The notes under the pieces: model-generated
Database searches by the model: none
What the model saw: the letters and a program-made list of their open reading frames with translations, nothing else
What the model was told of the DNA's origin: nothing
Shown: in pieces, positions 1 through 10,470 of the stretch
Layout of the letters: each line of letters starts with the position of its first letter
How positions within the stretch are numbered: the stretch's first letter is position 1
Made by a program: the position numbers and the translations under genes
NCBI GenBank assembly: GCA_949751835.1
Contig: CATKHK010000001.1
Span: 434,001 to 498,000 of the forward strand
Direction of reading: 5' to 3'
Source of the DNA: Blepharisma japonicum
Lineage: Eukaryota; Ciliophora; Heterotrichea; Heterotrichida; Blepharismidae
DNA: 64,000 nt

Positions 1-158
1 GCGAACAAGATTTGGTTTATTCTGGACTTGAAGATGTTATGTGTGAAGCAGTTGCTGAAACCAAAAAAACTAGCCAAGAGAAAGGAATTTCTTTAAGACT
101 TGCAGCATATACAAATTCTATCAAAAGAATCTATGACTCAATGAAGCTTACTCTTTAA
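1..158 (+). CDS. Glutamate dehydrogenase, C-terminal end (partial)
   Basis: The frame is open from base 3 and ends at TAA 156-158; the 5' part lies outside the window. The 51 visible residues match the C-terminus of hexameric glutamate dehydrogenase: SGLEDVM followed after about twenty residues by LRLAAYTNSIKRIYDS, the helical tail that in the animal enzyme reads SGLAYTM...LRTAAYVNAIEKVF. The enzyme interconverts glutamate and 2-oxoglutarate, usually in mitochondria. Cofactor class cannot be told from this tail. The family call is by eye and rests on a short stretch. Confidence 0.8.
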   Translation, partial: EQDLVYSGLEDVMCEAVAETKKTSQEKGISLRLAAYTNSIKRIYDSMKLTL

Positions 159-217
159 CTGCTTATTCTTAATTTAGATAGAACAAAAATTTCTGATATT
201 TATAACAAAAAATTTAA

Positions 218-664
218 ATGGCAATCAAAGAAGACTCAATGCATAAGCACGTTTTTGATTTATATGACAAAGAGCATGATCTCATAGTAAATATTGAATG
301 TTTAGGAGATGCTGCAAGGCTTCTAGGAGCTAATTTATCAGATGCACAAATTGAAGATTTTATGTCGACACTTGACAAATCTGAACCGTTGATTGAGTTT
401 GAAACATTTGAAGAATTAGTAAACCAGCTAATAGCTAAAGACGAAATTTCTAAATCTGATCTTATAAAACGTTTAGAACCATTTGATAAAGATCTTGATG
501 GGATGGTAGCTGTCAGTGATATAATGAGCCTTCTCTGTGGGCCTGGAGAACCTTTGTCAAGAGAAGAAGCTGAAGAAATTCTTCATGACATCAACCCTCA
601 AGATTCTCCAAAGATTTCTATTACATCTCTTATAGACAATTTATTAAGAAATGAATTAATCTAA
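218..664 (+). CDS. Calmodulin-like EF-hand protein
   Basis: This 148-residue protein has the length and four-hand spacing of calmodulin but is strongly diverged. The best Ca-binding loop is the third, DKDLDGMVAVSD near residue 92, with Asp at loop positions 1, 3 and 5, Gly at 6 and Asp at 12. The first loop (near YDKEHD) and the second and fourth lack most ligand residues, so probably only one site binds calcium. ATG at 218 is the first in frame, about 60 nt after the preceding gene. It converges on the RABL2 gene with four bases between the two stop codons. Target and location are unknown; a centrin- or calmodulin-like regulatory role is inference. Confidence 0.8.
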   Translation: MAIKEDSMHKHVFDLYDKEHDLIVNIECLGDAARLLGANLSDAQIEDFMSTLDKSEPLIEFETFEELVNQLIAKDEISKSDLIKRLEPFDKDLDGMVAVSDIMSLLCGPGEPLSREEAEEILHDINPQDSPKISITSLIDNLLRNELI

Positions 665-668
665 CTTA

Positions 669-1277
669 TTATTGAAGCCATGAATCGTCATCAAGTAATT
701 CAAGCACATCTTGTTCAAATGTCCTTGGAGGATTTCTCTTATACTCCAAGGCTTTTCTGCAAATAGTTTCAAATATCCTTACAACGTTAGTTCCATCTGC
801 AGCTGATACAAAAAAGAAATCCAAGCCATGAGTTTCTGCAAACTTAAAGCTTTTTTTAGTAACTTCTAAGTCCACGTCAATCTTGTTAGCTAGTAATATG
901 CAAGGAATGCTAGGACAAAACGTCCTCATTTCTTTATACCAAACTTTTAAATGGTCATATGTAATCTTTCTAGTAACGTCAAATACAAGAATTGCTGCAT
1001 GTGCTCCGAAATAATATGAAGAATGCAGACGACTGAAACAGTCTTGTCCTGCAGTGTCCCAAATATCAATTTTTGTAGGCTCTCCATCTATTTCCGTGTT
1101 ATATCGAAACATCGTCAACGCAAATGTAGATAGCTGTCGCTCTTCGTAGTCGTCTATTAGGAATCGCTCTACAAGCTTGCTTTTACCGACAGCTGAGTCT
1201 CCTAAGAGGATGATTTTTATATCAGCGTTGGGGAGATCAGCAGCTTCCTTGGCTTTTCGTTCAATTTCTGGATCCAT
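669..1277 (-). CDS. RABL2: Rab-like small GTPase RABL2
   Basis: A 202-residue Ras-superfamily GTPase. The P-loop GDSAVGKSK is near residue 27, switch II is DTAGQDCFSRLHSSYY, and the guanine-binding motifs are NKID and SAADGTN. The sequence around NKID (VTKKSFKFAE) and the SAADGTNVV motif are typical of RABL2 and not of ordinary Rabs. The C-terminus is acidic and ends DDSWLQ, without prenylation cysteines, as known for RABL2. In other organisms RABL2 is recruited to the ciliary base and helps start intraflagellar transport through IFT-B; that role is by family. The Gln of DTAGQ is kept. Start ATG at 1277; no intron seen. Confidence 0.93.
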   Translation of the reverse strand: MDPEIERKAKEAADLPNADIKIILLGDSAVGKSKLVERFLIDDYEERQLSTFALTMFRYNTEIDGEPTKIDIWDTAGQDCFSRLHSSYYFGAHAAILVFDVTRKITYDHLKVWYKEMRTFCPSIPCILLANKIDVDLEVTKKSFKFAETHGLDFFFVSAADGTNVVRIFETICRKALEYKRNPPRTFEQDVLELLDDDSWLQ

Positions 1278-1337
1278 TTTTATGGGATTTTCGTTAAAAG
1301 TTTATTAAGAAGCTTAATTTTAAGAAAGACTAGTTGA

Positions 1338-1951
1338 TTAATCATGTCTTCTGGAGCCATTTGTACGGTTGTTCTGTATAAACAGTTACTCTTGGGTAGG
1401 GTGAGCCTGATCTTGATCTTCTTCTTGAATGGGACCTTAAAGGTTAGTGTTTATTCTTTATTTGTTGTATATTTCATTACCTTGAAGACGAATATGATCT
1501 ATCCCTTCTATATCTTGGAGGTGTCCGACTGCCTAGCAAATACCTTCTAGATCTTCTTCTTGGTGACCGAGAGCGCCTGTATCTTCTTTCACGCCTTCTC
1601 ATATCATCTGGCTAAAGTTAAAGTTACTGCTTTTCGCTCTTCTCTTGCAAATACCACTTTTACTGTGGTTCCTAAGACCTCAGTGCCATCAGTTTTTTCC
1701 AAAGCCTCTTTAGCCTCATTATAGTTAAGGAATTCCACGAAGCCGAAACCTCGAGGCTTACGAGTGTAATAGTCTTTTGGGATGTAAACATCTCGGATTT
1801 CACCGAATTTGGAAAAGAACTCGCGAAGGTCAGAGTCTTTGATTTCTTCTGACTAATTGGAAATTACAAGCCCCCGCAAGAAGAGAGAAATTCTTTTCGG
1901 AGGAGTCTTTGAGCGCGGTCTCGGAGAGTTGTGGGGACTGCTGTCAGACAT
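1338..1951 (-). CDS. SR-type splicing factor (RRM + RS domain)
   Basis: Read with five introns this gives 168 residues: a short Ser/Pro-rich head, one RRM (RNP2 LFLRGL, RNP1 KPRGFGFVEF) and an Arg/Ser-rich tail (RRSRSPRRRS, SHSRRRSRSGS). This is the plan of SR splicing factors of the SRSF2/SCAF type, which bind exonic RNA and recruit the spliceosome in the nucleus. The introns are 1853-1867 (15 nt), 1612-1627 (16), 1529-1543 (15, CAG acceptor), 1436-1480 (45) and 1374-1389 (16, CAG acceptor). The RRM joins smoothly only if the first is removed. The three introns in the tail are inferred from the RS composition on both sides and from the total being divisible by three. Stop is TAA at 1338-1340. 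The 3' structure is less sure than the RRM. Confidence 0.8.
1374..1389 (-). other. Probable 16-nt intron with CAG acceptor, SR gene
   Basis: GTAACTGTTTATACAG. Removal leads to a C-terminus GSRRHD and a TAA stop; retention gives a different, non-RS tail. Confidence 0.5.
1436..1480 (-). other. Candidate 45-nt intron in RS domain
   Basis: Starts GTAATG and ends ACTAACCTTTAAG, with a branch-point-like CTAAC eight bases before the acceptor. Arg/Ser-rich coding lies in the same frame on both sides, while the segment itself has in-frame TAA. Three times longer than the other introns here. Confidence 0.55.
1529..1543 (-). other. Probable 15-nt intron with CAG acceptor, SR gene
   Basis: GTATTTGCTAGGCAG keeps the frame either way, so frame gives no test. 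It is called because its removal restores a regular SRSRTPP run. Confidence 0.5.
1612..1627 (-). other. 16-nt intron, SR gene
   Basis: GTAACTTTAACTTTAG lies at the end of the RRM. Removing it shifts into the frame that encodes the Arg/Ser-rich tail. Confidence 0.8.
1853..1867 (-). other. 15-nt intron, SR gene
   Basis: GTAATTTCCAATTAG interrupts the RRM between LFLRGL and the following SEEIKD. Read through, it gives an in-frame TAG. Confidence 0.85.
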
Positions 1952-2436
1952 AACTATTATAAATTATTTGGGCTTTCAATTAGATTTAATGATACGGCTG
2001 GTTATTATGCTTTCTTTCAGGCTTTTAACACTTTTTGAGTGGCCTTTCTTTATTCCTCTTTACTTTCAAAATAAGCTATTTAATGGTAAGTAATGAAAGA
2101 AACTTTAAAAGTCATGCCAATTTTTAACAGCGATTGGAAATAGAATAAAATTTTATTGATGGCTCGCAGAATTATTAAATATAAGCAATGGCAGAAACCA
2201 ACTTTAAAAAATATTGATTTAAGAATATAAGAAAATTTTAAAACAGAATATTACCATGAAATATTGTTTCTGGTAATGTTTTAATATTTATATATTTTCC
2301 ATAAGTAAATTTCTTAAAACTATTTAACAAGATCATTTGATTAATGGTTTTTATTATTCAATTGTATTTATTAAATCATGAATTACCGCTTCTTTCTCTC
2401 TTTTGCTGGCAAGTACATTGCGAAGCTAAATAAATA
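1952..2436. other. Intergenic, no gene seen
   Basis: 485 AT-rich bases between the start of the SR gene and the end of the TTLL gene. A 78-codon open stretch at 1857-2093 on the plus strand overlaps the SR exon and has no coding character. It must hold the SR promoter; no specific site is recognisable. Confidence 0.6.
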
Positions 2437-3981
2437 TTACTCTGAGTTGACATATCCTTCTTTCTGGTTCCAAACATACTTTAGATCCTTTTTACTTGGT
2501 AGAAATTCTTTTGGAGAAGGTGTTTCCACATGTCTATGAAGCGACCTATCATTGCTTTTAATTGCTTGAGGTGCTGAAGAAATGTTTCTTCTTCCTCCAG
2601 AAGATTTTGGTCTAGGAATCTCATCTTTAAAACTTGGCATCCTTGACTTAGACCCTGTGAATTCTTCTCATATTTCTTTTGAATAATTCATAAAATTTTG
2701 ATAATATTCATCGTTATTATCGGGAAAAATTTTAATATAAGCTCCACAGTTTTCTTCCTCATTGATATCTCTTTGCGACTGTATATTTTCTCTCATAATT
2801 TCTTTTTCCTGCATCCGTTCTCTTATGCTTTGGTTATATACACTTCTCCTCATTATTTGGTTTCTTTTAGAAATTTCATAGTTTTTCTTGTCCTTTGTAG
2901 ATAGTCCCATCATGCAAAGAGCTTCTTTGATGACTTGCCGCTTAATTTTTTTATCTAAAGGAGAATCAGTGCTGAATGCGGGTGAATGGTTTACTTCAAG
3001 AAGTCATGGTTTAAGGTTTGAGTCAACAAGTATATCAAAACCAAGAATTTCAAAGCACATCGCATTTGACAAATCTTCTGGCTGGCATGATCTATAAGTG
3101 TGAGCTAATGAAGGTTGGATTGTGCACAATGTCTTTATAATAATATCGCATATTCCATTCCATAAAGACTCCACATCATACCCTTTTTCTTCCAAATATG
3201 TAAATACTGCTGAAATACTTCTCTTATGGCCCACATCATCAGCATCTGCATCTTGATTTCCAATGAATTTTGAATTTCTTTTATTTACAGCATAATTCGT
3301 CAAATGCATACAAATCTTATCAAGATTCCCGCCACTTGGTTTTTTATATTCCTCTGTAGCAAATCTAGCTAAGCCTTCCTCATGTATCCAAAGCCTTAAA
3401 GGGTCACATCCAGTTACTAGGACATAAATTCTCATATCAAATTTTAGTCCTTCTATAAGCAAAGGCTTATCAACATATTTCTGTACGATATAATGCTCAA
3501 TTTTATCCATATCCTGGATATCTTGAATTAGGAAAATCCCTCGTCCTTGAGATGACGCTTCAGGTTTCACGATATATGTGTGAGAATCGCCCTGGTAAAA
3601 TTCTTCTTGGAATTCAGAATATTCAGCAGGCAAAAATCAGGTTTTCGGAAAAAAATCATAATCATTAGGAAATAATTTTCTCATTTTGTTAAGATTCATA
3701 CACAAATTGCTTTTCCTTGCAATTGCGTACATCCCTGGAAAGTGGTTAACTCTTTGATAAGGCTTCATTGTTGCGAAGACGCTTGGGGCTACAGTGCAGT
3801 CAAGCCACATGACATCTCAATTATCAGGGTTATCATTCTTAGTTAATTTTCAGCCCATGAGTTTTCGGCTTACATAGCGGACTACTTGATACTTGGTATC
3901 TTTTTAGAAATTACGTGCGACACACATAGTTAGTGTGGATTTATTTTTCGGTTTCAGGCTGGAATTGGAATTCAAATTCAT
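2437..3981 (-). CDS. Tubulin tyrosine ligase-like polyglutamylase (TTLL6/13 type)
   Basis: A 509-residue protein after joining across several TGA(Trp) codons and one 15-nt intron (3900-3914). The TTL domain shows KLMGWKL at the start, the ATP-site motifs VKPEASSQGRGIF and KFDMRIYVLVTG, HLTNYAVNK, and the metal-binding end FDILVDSNLKPWLLEVNHSP, in which the first Trp codon is TGA. The LLEVNHSPAFSTDSPLD tail resembles TTLL6 and TTLL13, which lengthen glutamate chains on axonemal tubulin. The C-terminal part (from about residue 440) is polar and unlike other proteins. The start ATG at 3981 is the first in the exon upstream of the intron. A second TTLL lies at 35.5 kb and the opposing carboxypeptidase at 56 kb. 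Confidence 0.9.
3900..3914 (-). other. 15-nt intron, TTLL gene
   Basis: GTAATTTCTAAAAAG near the 5' end. It contains the in-frame TAA that would otherwise cut off the N-terminus; the acceptor is AAG rather than TAG. Confidence 0.75.
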
Positions 3982-4264
3982 ATTTAGGTTTGAATAATTT
4001 TATTATATTTATTTTATGTTTTAAACAAATATCATTGGTTGCTGCAATTATTCTACACTTATTCATTATTAAAATTTGCTAAAATCTATGAAACTTAGCC
4101 TGAGTTACTATAGCTGCATAATTTTTTGTTAAAAATATCTGATATTATTTGTGTTTAAAATCATTTTCAATTATTTTCATATCTTTTGTATACAATCTAT
4201 TTTCTTTTGTCAAAACTTAGTTATTAATATAAATCGAAGGATAAGTTGAAAAACGAATACTAAT

Positions 4265-5176
4265 ATGTCAAAACTTTGCATTGCATTGTCTTTCATATTA
4301 CTTTTTATCAATGCAAATTCATTTAAAGACCTAGAATTCAAACAATCGATTTTTTATTCAAGAAATTTCTTGCAGCTTGGACAAGACACTCAAGAAGCAG
4401 AGTCTAGCCAATCAACTGAAGACTCCACAAGCTCATCAGATGGAAGCTCAACTTATGAAGAAGATACAGACACAGAAAGTAGCGACATAACCTATTCTAA
4501 CTCAGAAGGAGGCCAAGATGAAGAATCAAGCGACATCGATGAATCTGATTTAGAAAAAGAGTTGGGAGATGTAGAAGAGCTATATGATGAATATTATTCA
4601 GATGGATTGGATGGGACTTCTACTGTAACCATTGAAGACTGTGATGAAAGAATTAAAGAGCTTGAAGAACTTCGAGATGAAATGGATGACGACGATGTTG
4701 TCACCATTGGTGGAGAAAGCTATACGAAATCTGATATAGATGAGCTTATTGAGGAAAACTATGAGTTGAGAGAAACTCTGGAAGACAAGGATGCATATGC
4801 TCTTTATGAGTATGGAGAAGTTACTTATGTGTCTGAAGAGGAGTCAACAGAAGAAACTGAGGAAGAAAGGGATGGGGATTCTGATGAATATAGTCAATTA
4901 GAAGAGGAAGAAGAGACAGAATATGATGAAGATGAGGATATTACAGTTGTGCAAGTAGAAGATTCTTCAAATGATGTCAGTGACTACCAAACGCAAGTGA
5001 TTATGGAAGAAAATGAAGGAGAGCCATCATATGAAAAAACTGGTGATGAGTATATTGAAGATATAGCAAGTGATGAAGATTATGATGAAAGCATTGAAAC
5101 TATTTCTACTGATAGAAGTGATGAAAATATAAATAGCAATCAAGTGGTATTAGAAGATGTTACTCTTGATAGTTAG
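4265..5176 (+). CDS. Secreted acidic Ser/Asp/Glu-rich protein, unknown
   Basis: A 303-residue protein with a clear signal peptide (MSKLCIALSFILLFINANS, cut near residue 19-21). The rest is extremely acidic and Ser/Thr-rich, with runs of E and D and no folded domain I recognise; only a single Cys is seen after the signal. Such low-complexity acidic proteins are typical of calcium-storing or secretory-granule matrix proteins, so cargo of an extrusome or pigment granule is possible, but that is inference. The start ATG follows an AT-rich 283-base gap. Codon use and the continuous frame show it is a real gene. Confidence 0.7.
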   Translation: MSKLCIALSFILLFINANSFKDLEFKQSIFYSRNFLQLGQDTQEAESSQSTEDSTSSSDGSSTYEEDTDTESSDITYSNSEGGQDEESSDIDESDLEKELGDVEELYDEYYSDGLDGTSTVTIEDCDERIKELEELRDEMDDDDVVTIGGESYTKSDIDELIEENYELRETLEDKDAYALYEYGEVTYVSEEESTEETEEERDGDSDEYSQLEEEEETEYDEDEDITVVQVEDSSNDVSDYQTQVIMEENEGEPSYEKTGDEYIEDIASDEDYDESIETISTDRSDENINSNQVVLEDVTLDS

Positions 5177-5414
5177 TTTTCCTTCAAATCAATTAATTAC
5201 GATTTTAAAATAGCATTTTTTGAATAATTTTGAGAAGTTATATGCTCTTTCATAATAATTCTTGATTCCTAGCTTATTGTAAATGAATCGTTATATTTCT
5301 TTGAATTTCTTAATTATTTATACTAAAATTCTAGTTTTAAATTACCATTATATATCAAATGTCCATTTATCTTAATTTTAAGTTTACAAGCCACGTAAGA
5401 AATGTTTATAAAAA

Positions 5415-8400
5415 ATGTTCAATAGGTGGCTTTCTACTATAGCACCTGCGGATAACAATAAACCTAAAGAAAAGAAAAAAGACACCCACAGTGATGAAAA
5501 AGATCAAACTTCTGATGAAAATATAAAAGAAAAAGTACAAATTCTTGAAAAACGATGCGAGCAATACAAACAAATATTGCAAGCTAAAGAAATGGAATCA
5601 TATGATGATAAATCAAGGATCAAAGAATTCAACGAAATCATCTGTCAAAACTTAAACAGAATCCAAGAGCTAGAAGAAGAATGCAAACATTATATCAAGT
5701 TTAGAGTGATTATAGGGGAAGAAGATTGTGAAAAAGCATCTTTGCTGCTTGATGATAAGCAAGAAGAGCTGGAAAATGAAAAAATGCTACATCAGCAAGA
5801 TATAGAGAAATTTGAAAATAAAATTGAGGAACAAAACAAAATAAAGGAACAAGAAAAGGAAAATTATGGAAAATCATTGAAAGAGCTACAAGAAAAATTG
5901 TCAGAAGAAGTTGCTAAAAAATTAGATTTAGAAGAGCAGCTTGATTTGAAGAATAAAAATATAACTAATTTAGAAGCAGAAATTATTGAATGAAAAGAAC
6001 AATTGAAATTAAAAGAAAAAGAAAATAGTGAGCTTACAATCAAATTGCAAAATTTGAATTCGGAATTTTCTAGCAGCCTTAAAGACTTATCAAAAATAGC
6101 TGAGCAAATCTATTTGCTATTAGGCATAAATAGCCCAAATTTTTCTGATAATATCAAATTTTCTGACATACAAAACCCTTTAAATGCCCTAAACAAATTT
6201 TTATGCGACGCTATAAAAGAAATAAGCGCTCCAGTAATTTCAGCATTCAGGGAATATGGAAATGAAAACCAAAATAAGCCGATACTAACAATGTCTGACC
6301 TAAAATACAGCATAAACTATTTTAGTGAAATATCAATTAACAGCCAGAAAAAGATTAAATCATTAGATGAAAAAATTGAGCAAGCTACTAAAGATAAAGA
6401 AAAGGTTGAGACGCTACTCCAAAAAGCTAAAAATGTTTTGGATAAAAAAAATATCAATATAAAATCTTTACAAAGCGAAATTGAGCAAATGAAAAATGAA
6501 ATAAAAGAAATTGCAGCTTTGAGAGAGTCAAATAAAAACCTTGCAGAGCAAATTCATCATATGAGAAATGAGAAAGTTCAACTGGAAGAAAAGCTCAAAG
6601 AAAGCTCAGAAACTAATTTGGTTTTATCAACAAATTTGAAGTCAGTAAAAGAAAATTTCTTATCACTGGTAAGAAAAGAAGAAGCAACCAACAAAAATAC
6701 TGCAAAGTTAGAAGAATCAGTTAAAAATTATCAAACTCAATGTGAAAATTTAGAAAAAGAATTGAAAGAATTCGAAGTTTCTAAAAGAAAAGAAATTTCT
6801 GAGCAGGAAGCCAAAATTTCTGATCTTGAAGCTAATATTAAAAATTTAGTGAGTGTGAAAGATCATCAAACCGAAGAAATTTCCAATCTTGAGCAAAATG
6901 TTCTTGATACCATTAAACAGTACTCTGAGGTTATTAGCTCTAAAACTACTGCCGTAAGTGAGCTAGAAGAAAAATTGAAAAATTATATAGAAAACGAAGC
7001 TAAATTGAAAGAAAATGTTGAAAGTTTAATGAATGAAAATAATGACTTAAAAAATTCTAGTATTGAAACTAATGAAAAACAAGAAGAAATTAACATAAAG
7101 ATTGAAATAATTAAAAAATTGGAAGATTCAATGGCAGAAAAAACAAAACGAATCCATAACTTGGAAGAACTAGTTCAAAAGCAAATAGAAGAAATGTCAA
7201 ATTATCAAAAGATTTTAAACGAGAGCGATGAAAAATCGAAAAAAATAGAAATTAAGATAGAAGAATATGAAGAAAGTAGAAACAATGATTTGTTAACGAT
7301 TAAAACTTTAAATCAAAATATTTCAGATCTTGAAAAAAAAATCAACGACTTGGAAAATAGCTTGCTTGAAAAATCAAATTTAATTGAAAATTTAAAGAGT
7401 TCAGACTTGAATTTTGCAAGTTTACAGGAATCATACAATAATGAGATAACAAAAAATAAAGAAATAGAATCTGATTTAGAAAAAAAGAAAGTTGAACTAA
7501 ACCAATTAACTTTGAAAATTGGTGAAATAGAAAGAAGTTATCAACAATTAATCAAAGAAAAAGAAGATGAGCTTGAAACTCAAACCGGCAAAACGAAAAA
7601 TCTTGAAAAAAGTATAGAAATTTTACAAAATGAAAATAACGAAAAGAAAATCGTTATTCAATCTCTTTCTGAGAGTTCAAAAAATATTGAAAATCAACTT
7701 CAAAGCCAATTTGAGAATTATAAAAATCTAGAAAATAATTTAGAAAGCTTAAAAAATGAAAATAAAGAGAAGATGCTCATCATTGAAACTTTAACTTCTA
7801 GCTCAAAAAATTTTGAAAGTCAAATGGAGGCTGAGAAGAATGAATATCTTTCTCATATAAGTGATTTAAATAAATCATGCAATGAAAAAATAAAAATAAT
7901 TGAAAATTCAAAATCTGAGCTATCTTTGGAAAACCAAGAGCTAGAAAATGAAAACAAACTGTTAAAAGAAAAAAATCAAAACTTAGAGTCTATAAAAGAT
8001 GATTTTGAAATAAAATATCAACAACTAGATGAAATTTACAAGTTGAAATGTGAAGAAATAGAGAATTTCAAAAAAATGATGGAAAATAAAGAGTCGTCAA
8101 AAGATGAACTAATGACAAATTATAAAGAATTAATTGAAAAACTTGAGAAGGAGACTCAAGAAATCAATAATTTGAAAAAAAAATTAAGAGAAGCAGAGAA
8201 TCTAAAAAATGAAATTTTAGCTCAGAGTGAAGAATTCAAAGAAAAGCTAACCATGCAGCTAGAAGATTTGGAAAATTTGAAAATTAATGAAAAGAATATG
8301 GAATTATTAATATCTGATTTGAAAGAAAAAAATGCTAAAAAGATCGATGAAGTCAGAAATTTGAATAATTTAATTGAGAGCATGTCAGGAAAATTACTTT

Positions 8401-9452
8401 TATATGAAGAAGATAAATATTCTTTGAAACGCGAGCTTGAAGTAGTTAATGCCATGCTTTTAGAAACTAAAGAAGCCCTTAATATGGAAACTGAGAAATC
8501 GTCAAAATTGAAAAATCAAGTTGATTTAGAAATTAGTAAAAATAATGAGATGAAGTTACGAGTTGACTATTTGGAAGATTCACAGAAAAAGAATGACAAC
8601 TCCAAAGACCTGGAAACAAGTGAGCTTCAAGAGCAGCTATTAAACTCTAAACAAGAAATATCTGAGATAAAAGAACAACAATTAAAAGATCAAAAAAGCA
8701 TCCAGCAGTTAAAGAATCTAATAAATTCTCAATCTGAAGAAATCAATGATCTATCCCAAAGCAAATTAAATATGGAGTTATCTTATTCAAATATTATAAA
8801 TAGCCTTGAAGAAAAAAACGAAAATTTAGAAAATGAATTTTACTCATTAAAGGAATCATCTACTAAAGACAAAAAAATGTTAAATGAATTAGAGATTTCA
8901 CTCAATACTGCTCTAGCAAAATTGTCAGCCTTAAATCAAAGTGAAGAAAATAATAAGAAATATTCTGAACTTGAAGAAAAATTCATTAAGCAAAGCAAAA
9001 CAATAGAACACTTGAGAACTACAAACAGCAATCTTAATGAAGAAATTGAAGATGTATATTTAAAACTTAAAGAATATAAGGAAAGTGTACACAAACTTGA
9101 AGCAAGAAATACAGAATTAAATAGTTTGCTAGAAAAACAAAACCATGATATGATAATAAAAACAGATAAAAATAATATTTTCGGAATAATTCATGAAGAG
9201 GAAACAAAAGAGTTTTATGAAGATACAGAATATATACCTAGAAAAGAGATAGGAAATATGGTGGATAAGCGAGTGGTTAGCCAAGCATTAGTTAGATATT
9301 TAAATTATCAAACTCCTGATGATATTAAACGACACCTACTAAAAGCACTTGCTGGGATGCTTGAGCTGAATGATGAACAAAAGCAAGCTATTGGGCTAAT
9401 TCAAGGAGGAGGATTACTATCTAAATTTACAAGCTACATATATGGACCTTAA
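5415..9452 (+). CDS. Golgin-like giant coiled-coil protein with C-terminal GRAB/GRIP-like domain
   Basis: 1345 residues once TGA at 5991-5993 is read as Trp; the two halves are in one frame. About residues 25-1250 are almost unbroken coiled coil rich in Lys, Glu, Asn and Ser. The last 80 residues change character: MVDKRVVSQALVRYLN, then LLKALAGMLELNDEQKQAIG, then a Gly-rich end. This resembles the GRAB domain of GMAP-210/Rud3 golgins (DKR...L..FL...LL..W..EQR...GL), which binds Arf1-class GTPases on Golgi membranes, and more distantly GRIP. A Golgi tether is therefore the best guess. The coiled coil itself carries no family information. Its 3' end faces the next gene with 80 bases between. 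Confidence 0.7.
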
Positions 9453-9532
9453 TTTACAAATATAATTGTTGGATAATAAAGTTATTTTAAAATATTTTCT
9501 ATATCTCTAAATAAAATCAAATAATTGAAAAA

Positions 9533-10441
9533 TTAATTACTTGCTGCTGCATCTCTTAATAGTGCCAAAGGTCCAATTTTTCTCAAAAATTCTAATTCTT
9601 CATCATTATTCACAAGCATGAATCCCATATATGCCATAGAATTCAAGTCAAACCTATTAAAGCTTCTTTCTTTTTCTCTTGGTACCACAAGCATCCATCT
9701 TCTTGTCAGCACCAAATTATAAGAATGTGAAGGATTCAATAGACTCATCAATTTCTTATAAATTCCATACAAATATTCAGGTGTTGGGTTATTTGAAAAT
9801 CCGTGATAAAAGTGCCTGAAATTAAAGCATGGGATTGAAAAAGGCCTCTCACTCCAATTTTCTTCTATAATTTTCCCAAGTGGGAAGCTTGATATGCTCG
9901 ACCATGGGATTACTTGTATATGTTTATGCTCTTGGCTATACCCAGAAGCTGGACCTGAATTAAAAAATGCGAAAGCGTTCAATTCCTTGCATACGTCATA
10001 GGCTACGGACAAGTCATTCACAGATAAAGGCTCTGTCTGCTTTTCAAATTGATATGTAGCTATCAGTACATGATTATTTACCACAGGGAATTTATTAAAA
10101 AGCAGTCTATAGTTTTGTCCAATATTTTTTATATGAATTCCCTCTTCAAAAGGATAAAGAAAAGGATTTGTTTTTTGTGAATTTCTTGGAGGTTTTTTGT
10201 GCTCATCGAGCTTCACCGAAATAATGAACTGTATATCATTATCAACTACTTTTTCTTCCCTAACTTTTAGCTTAATCACTGATGGAGGATTAGCTGAAAC
10301 AATCATTTCTCTTAATTTATTCCCTGATCTCCTCTTCACAATTTTTTTCACAGCTAGATAGCCAGCCGCAGTAATACTAACTGAAGCTAATGCAACTAAA
10401 ATATGATACTTCCACTTACGAAAATTAGCTAAAAAGTCCAT
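9533..10441 (-). CDS. Membrane-anchored Ap4A phosphorylase / ATP adenylyltransferase (HIT superfamily)
   Basis: 302 residues. A hydrophobic helix at about residues 12-32 precedes a domain matching yeast APA1/APA2: LFNKFPVVNNHVLIAT, then PLSVNDL, then FFNSGPASGYSQEHKHIQ, with the HxHxQ triad of the HIT superfamily (second His is the nucleophile). The family splits diadenosine tetraphosphate to ATP plus ADP using phosphate. Yeast enzymes are soluble, so the N-terminal anchor, with basic residues after it, is unusual and suggests attachment to an organelle membrane. It is transcribed in the same direction as the next gene upstream, 29 bases away. No TGA codons or introns are needed. Confidence 0.85.
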   Translation of the reverse strand: MDFLANFRKWKYHILVALASVSITAAGYLAVKKIVKRRSGNKLREMIVSANPPSVIKLKVREEKVVDNDIQFIISVKLDEHKKPPRNSQKTNPFLYPFEEGIHIKNIGQNYRLLFNKFPVVNNHVLIATYQFEKQTEPLSVNDLSVAYDVCKELNAFAFFNSGPASGYSQEHKHIQVIPWSSISSFPLGKIIEENWSERPFSIPCFNFRHFYHGFSNNPTPEYLYGIYKKLMSLLNPSHSYNLVLTRRWMLVVPREKERSFNRFDLNSMAYMGFMLVNNDEELEFLRKIGPLALLRDAAASN

Positions 10442-10470
10442 TTATTAGAATGGATTAATATCCATTTAAC

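Noticed and set aside
1857-2093. 78-residue plus-strand open frame
   Set aside because: It overlaps the RRM exon of the minus-strand SR gene and has no coding character.
6110-8455. Minus-strand open frames under the golgin gene
   Set aside because: Shadows caused by the Lys/Glu-rich composition of the coiled coil on the other strand.
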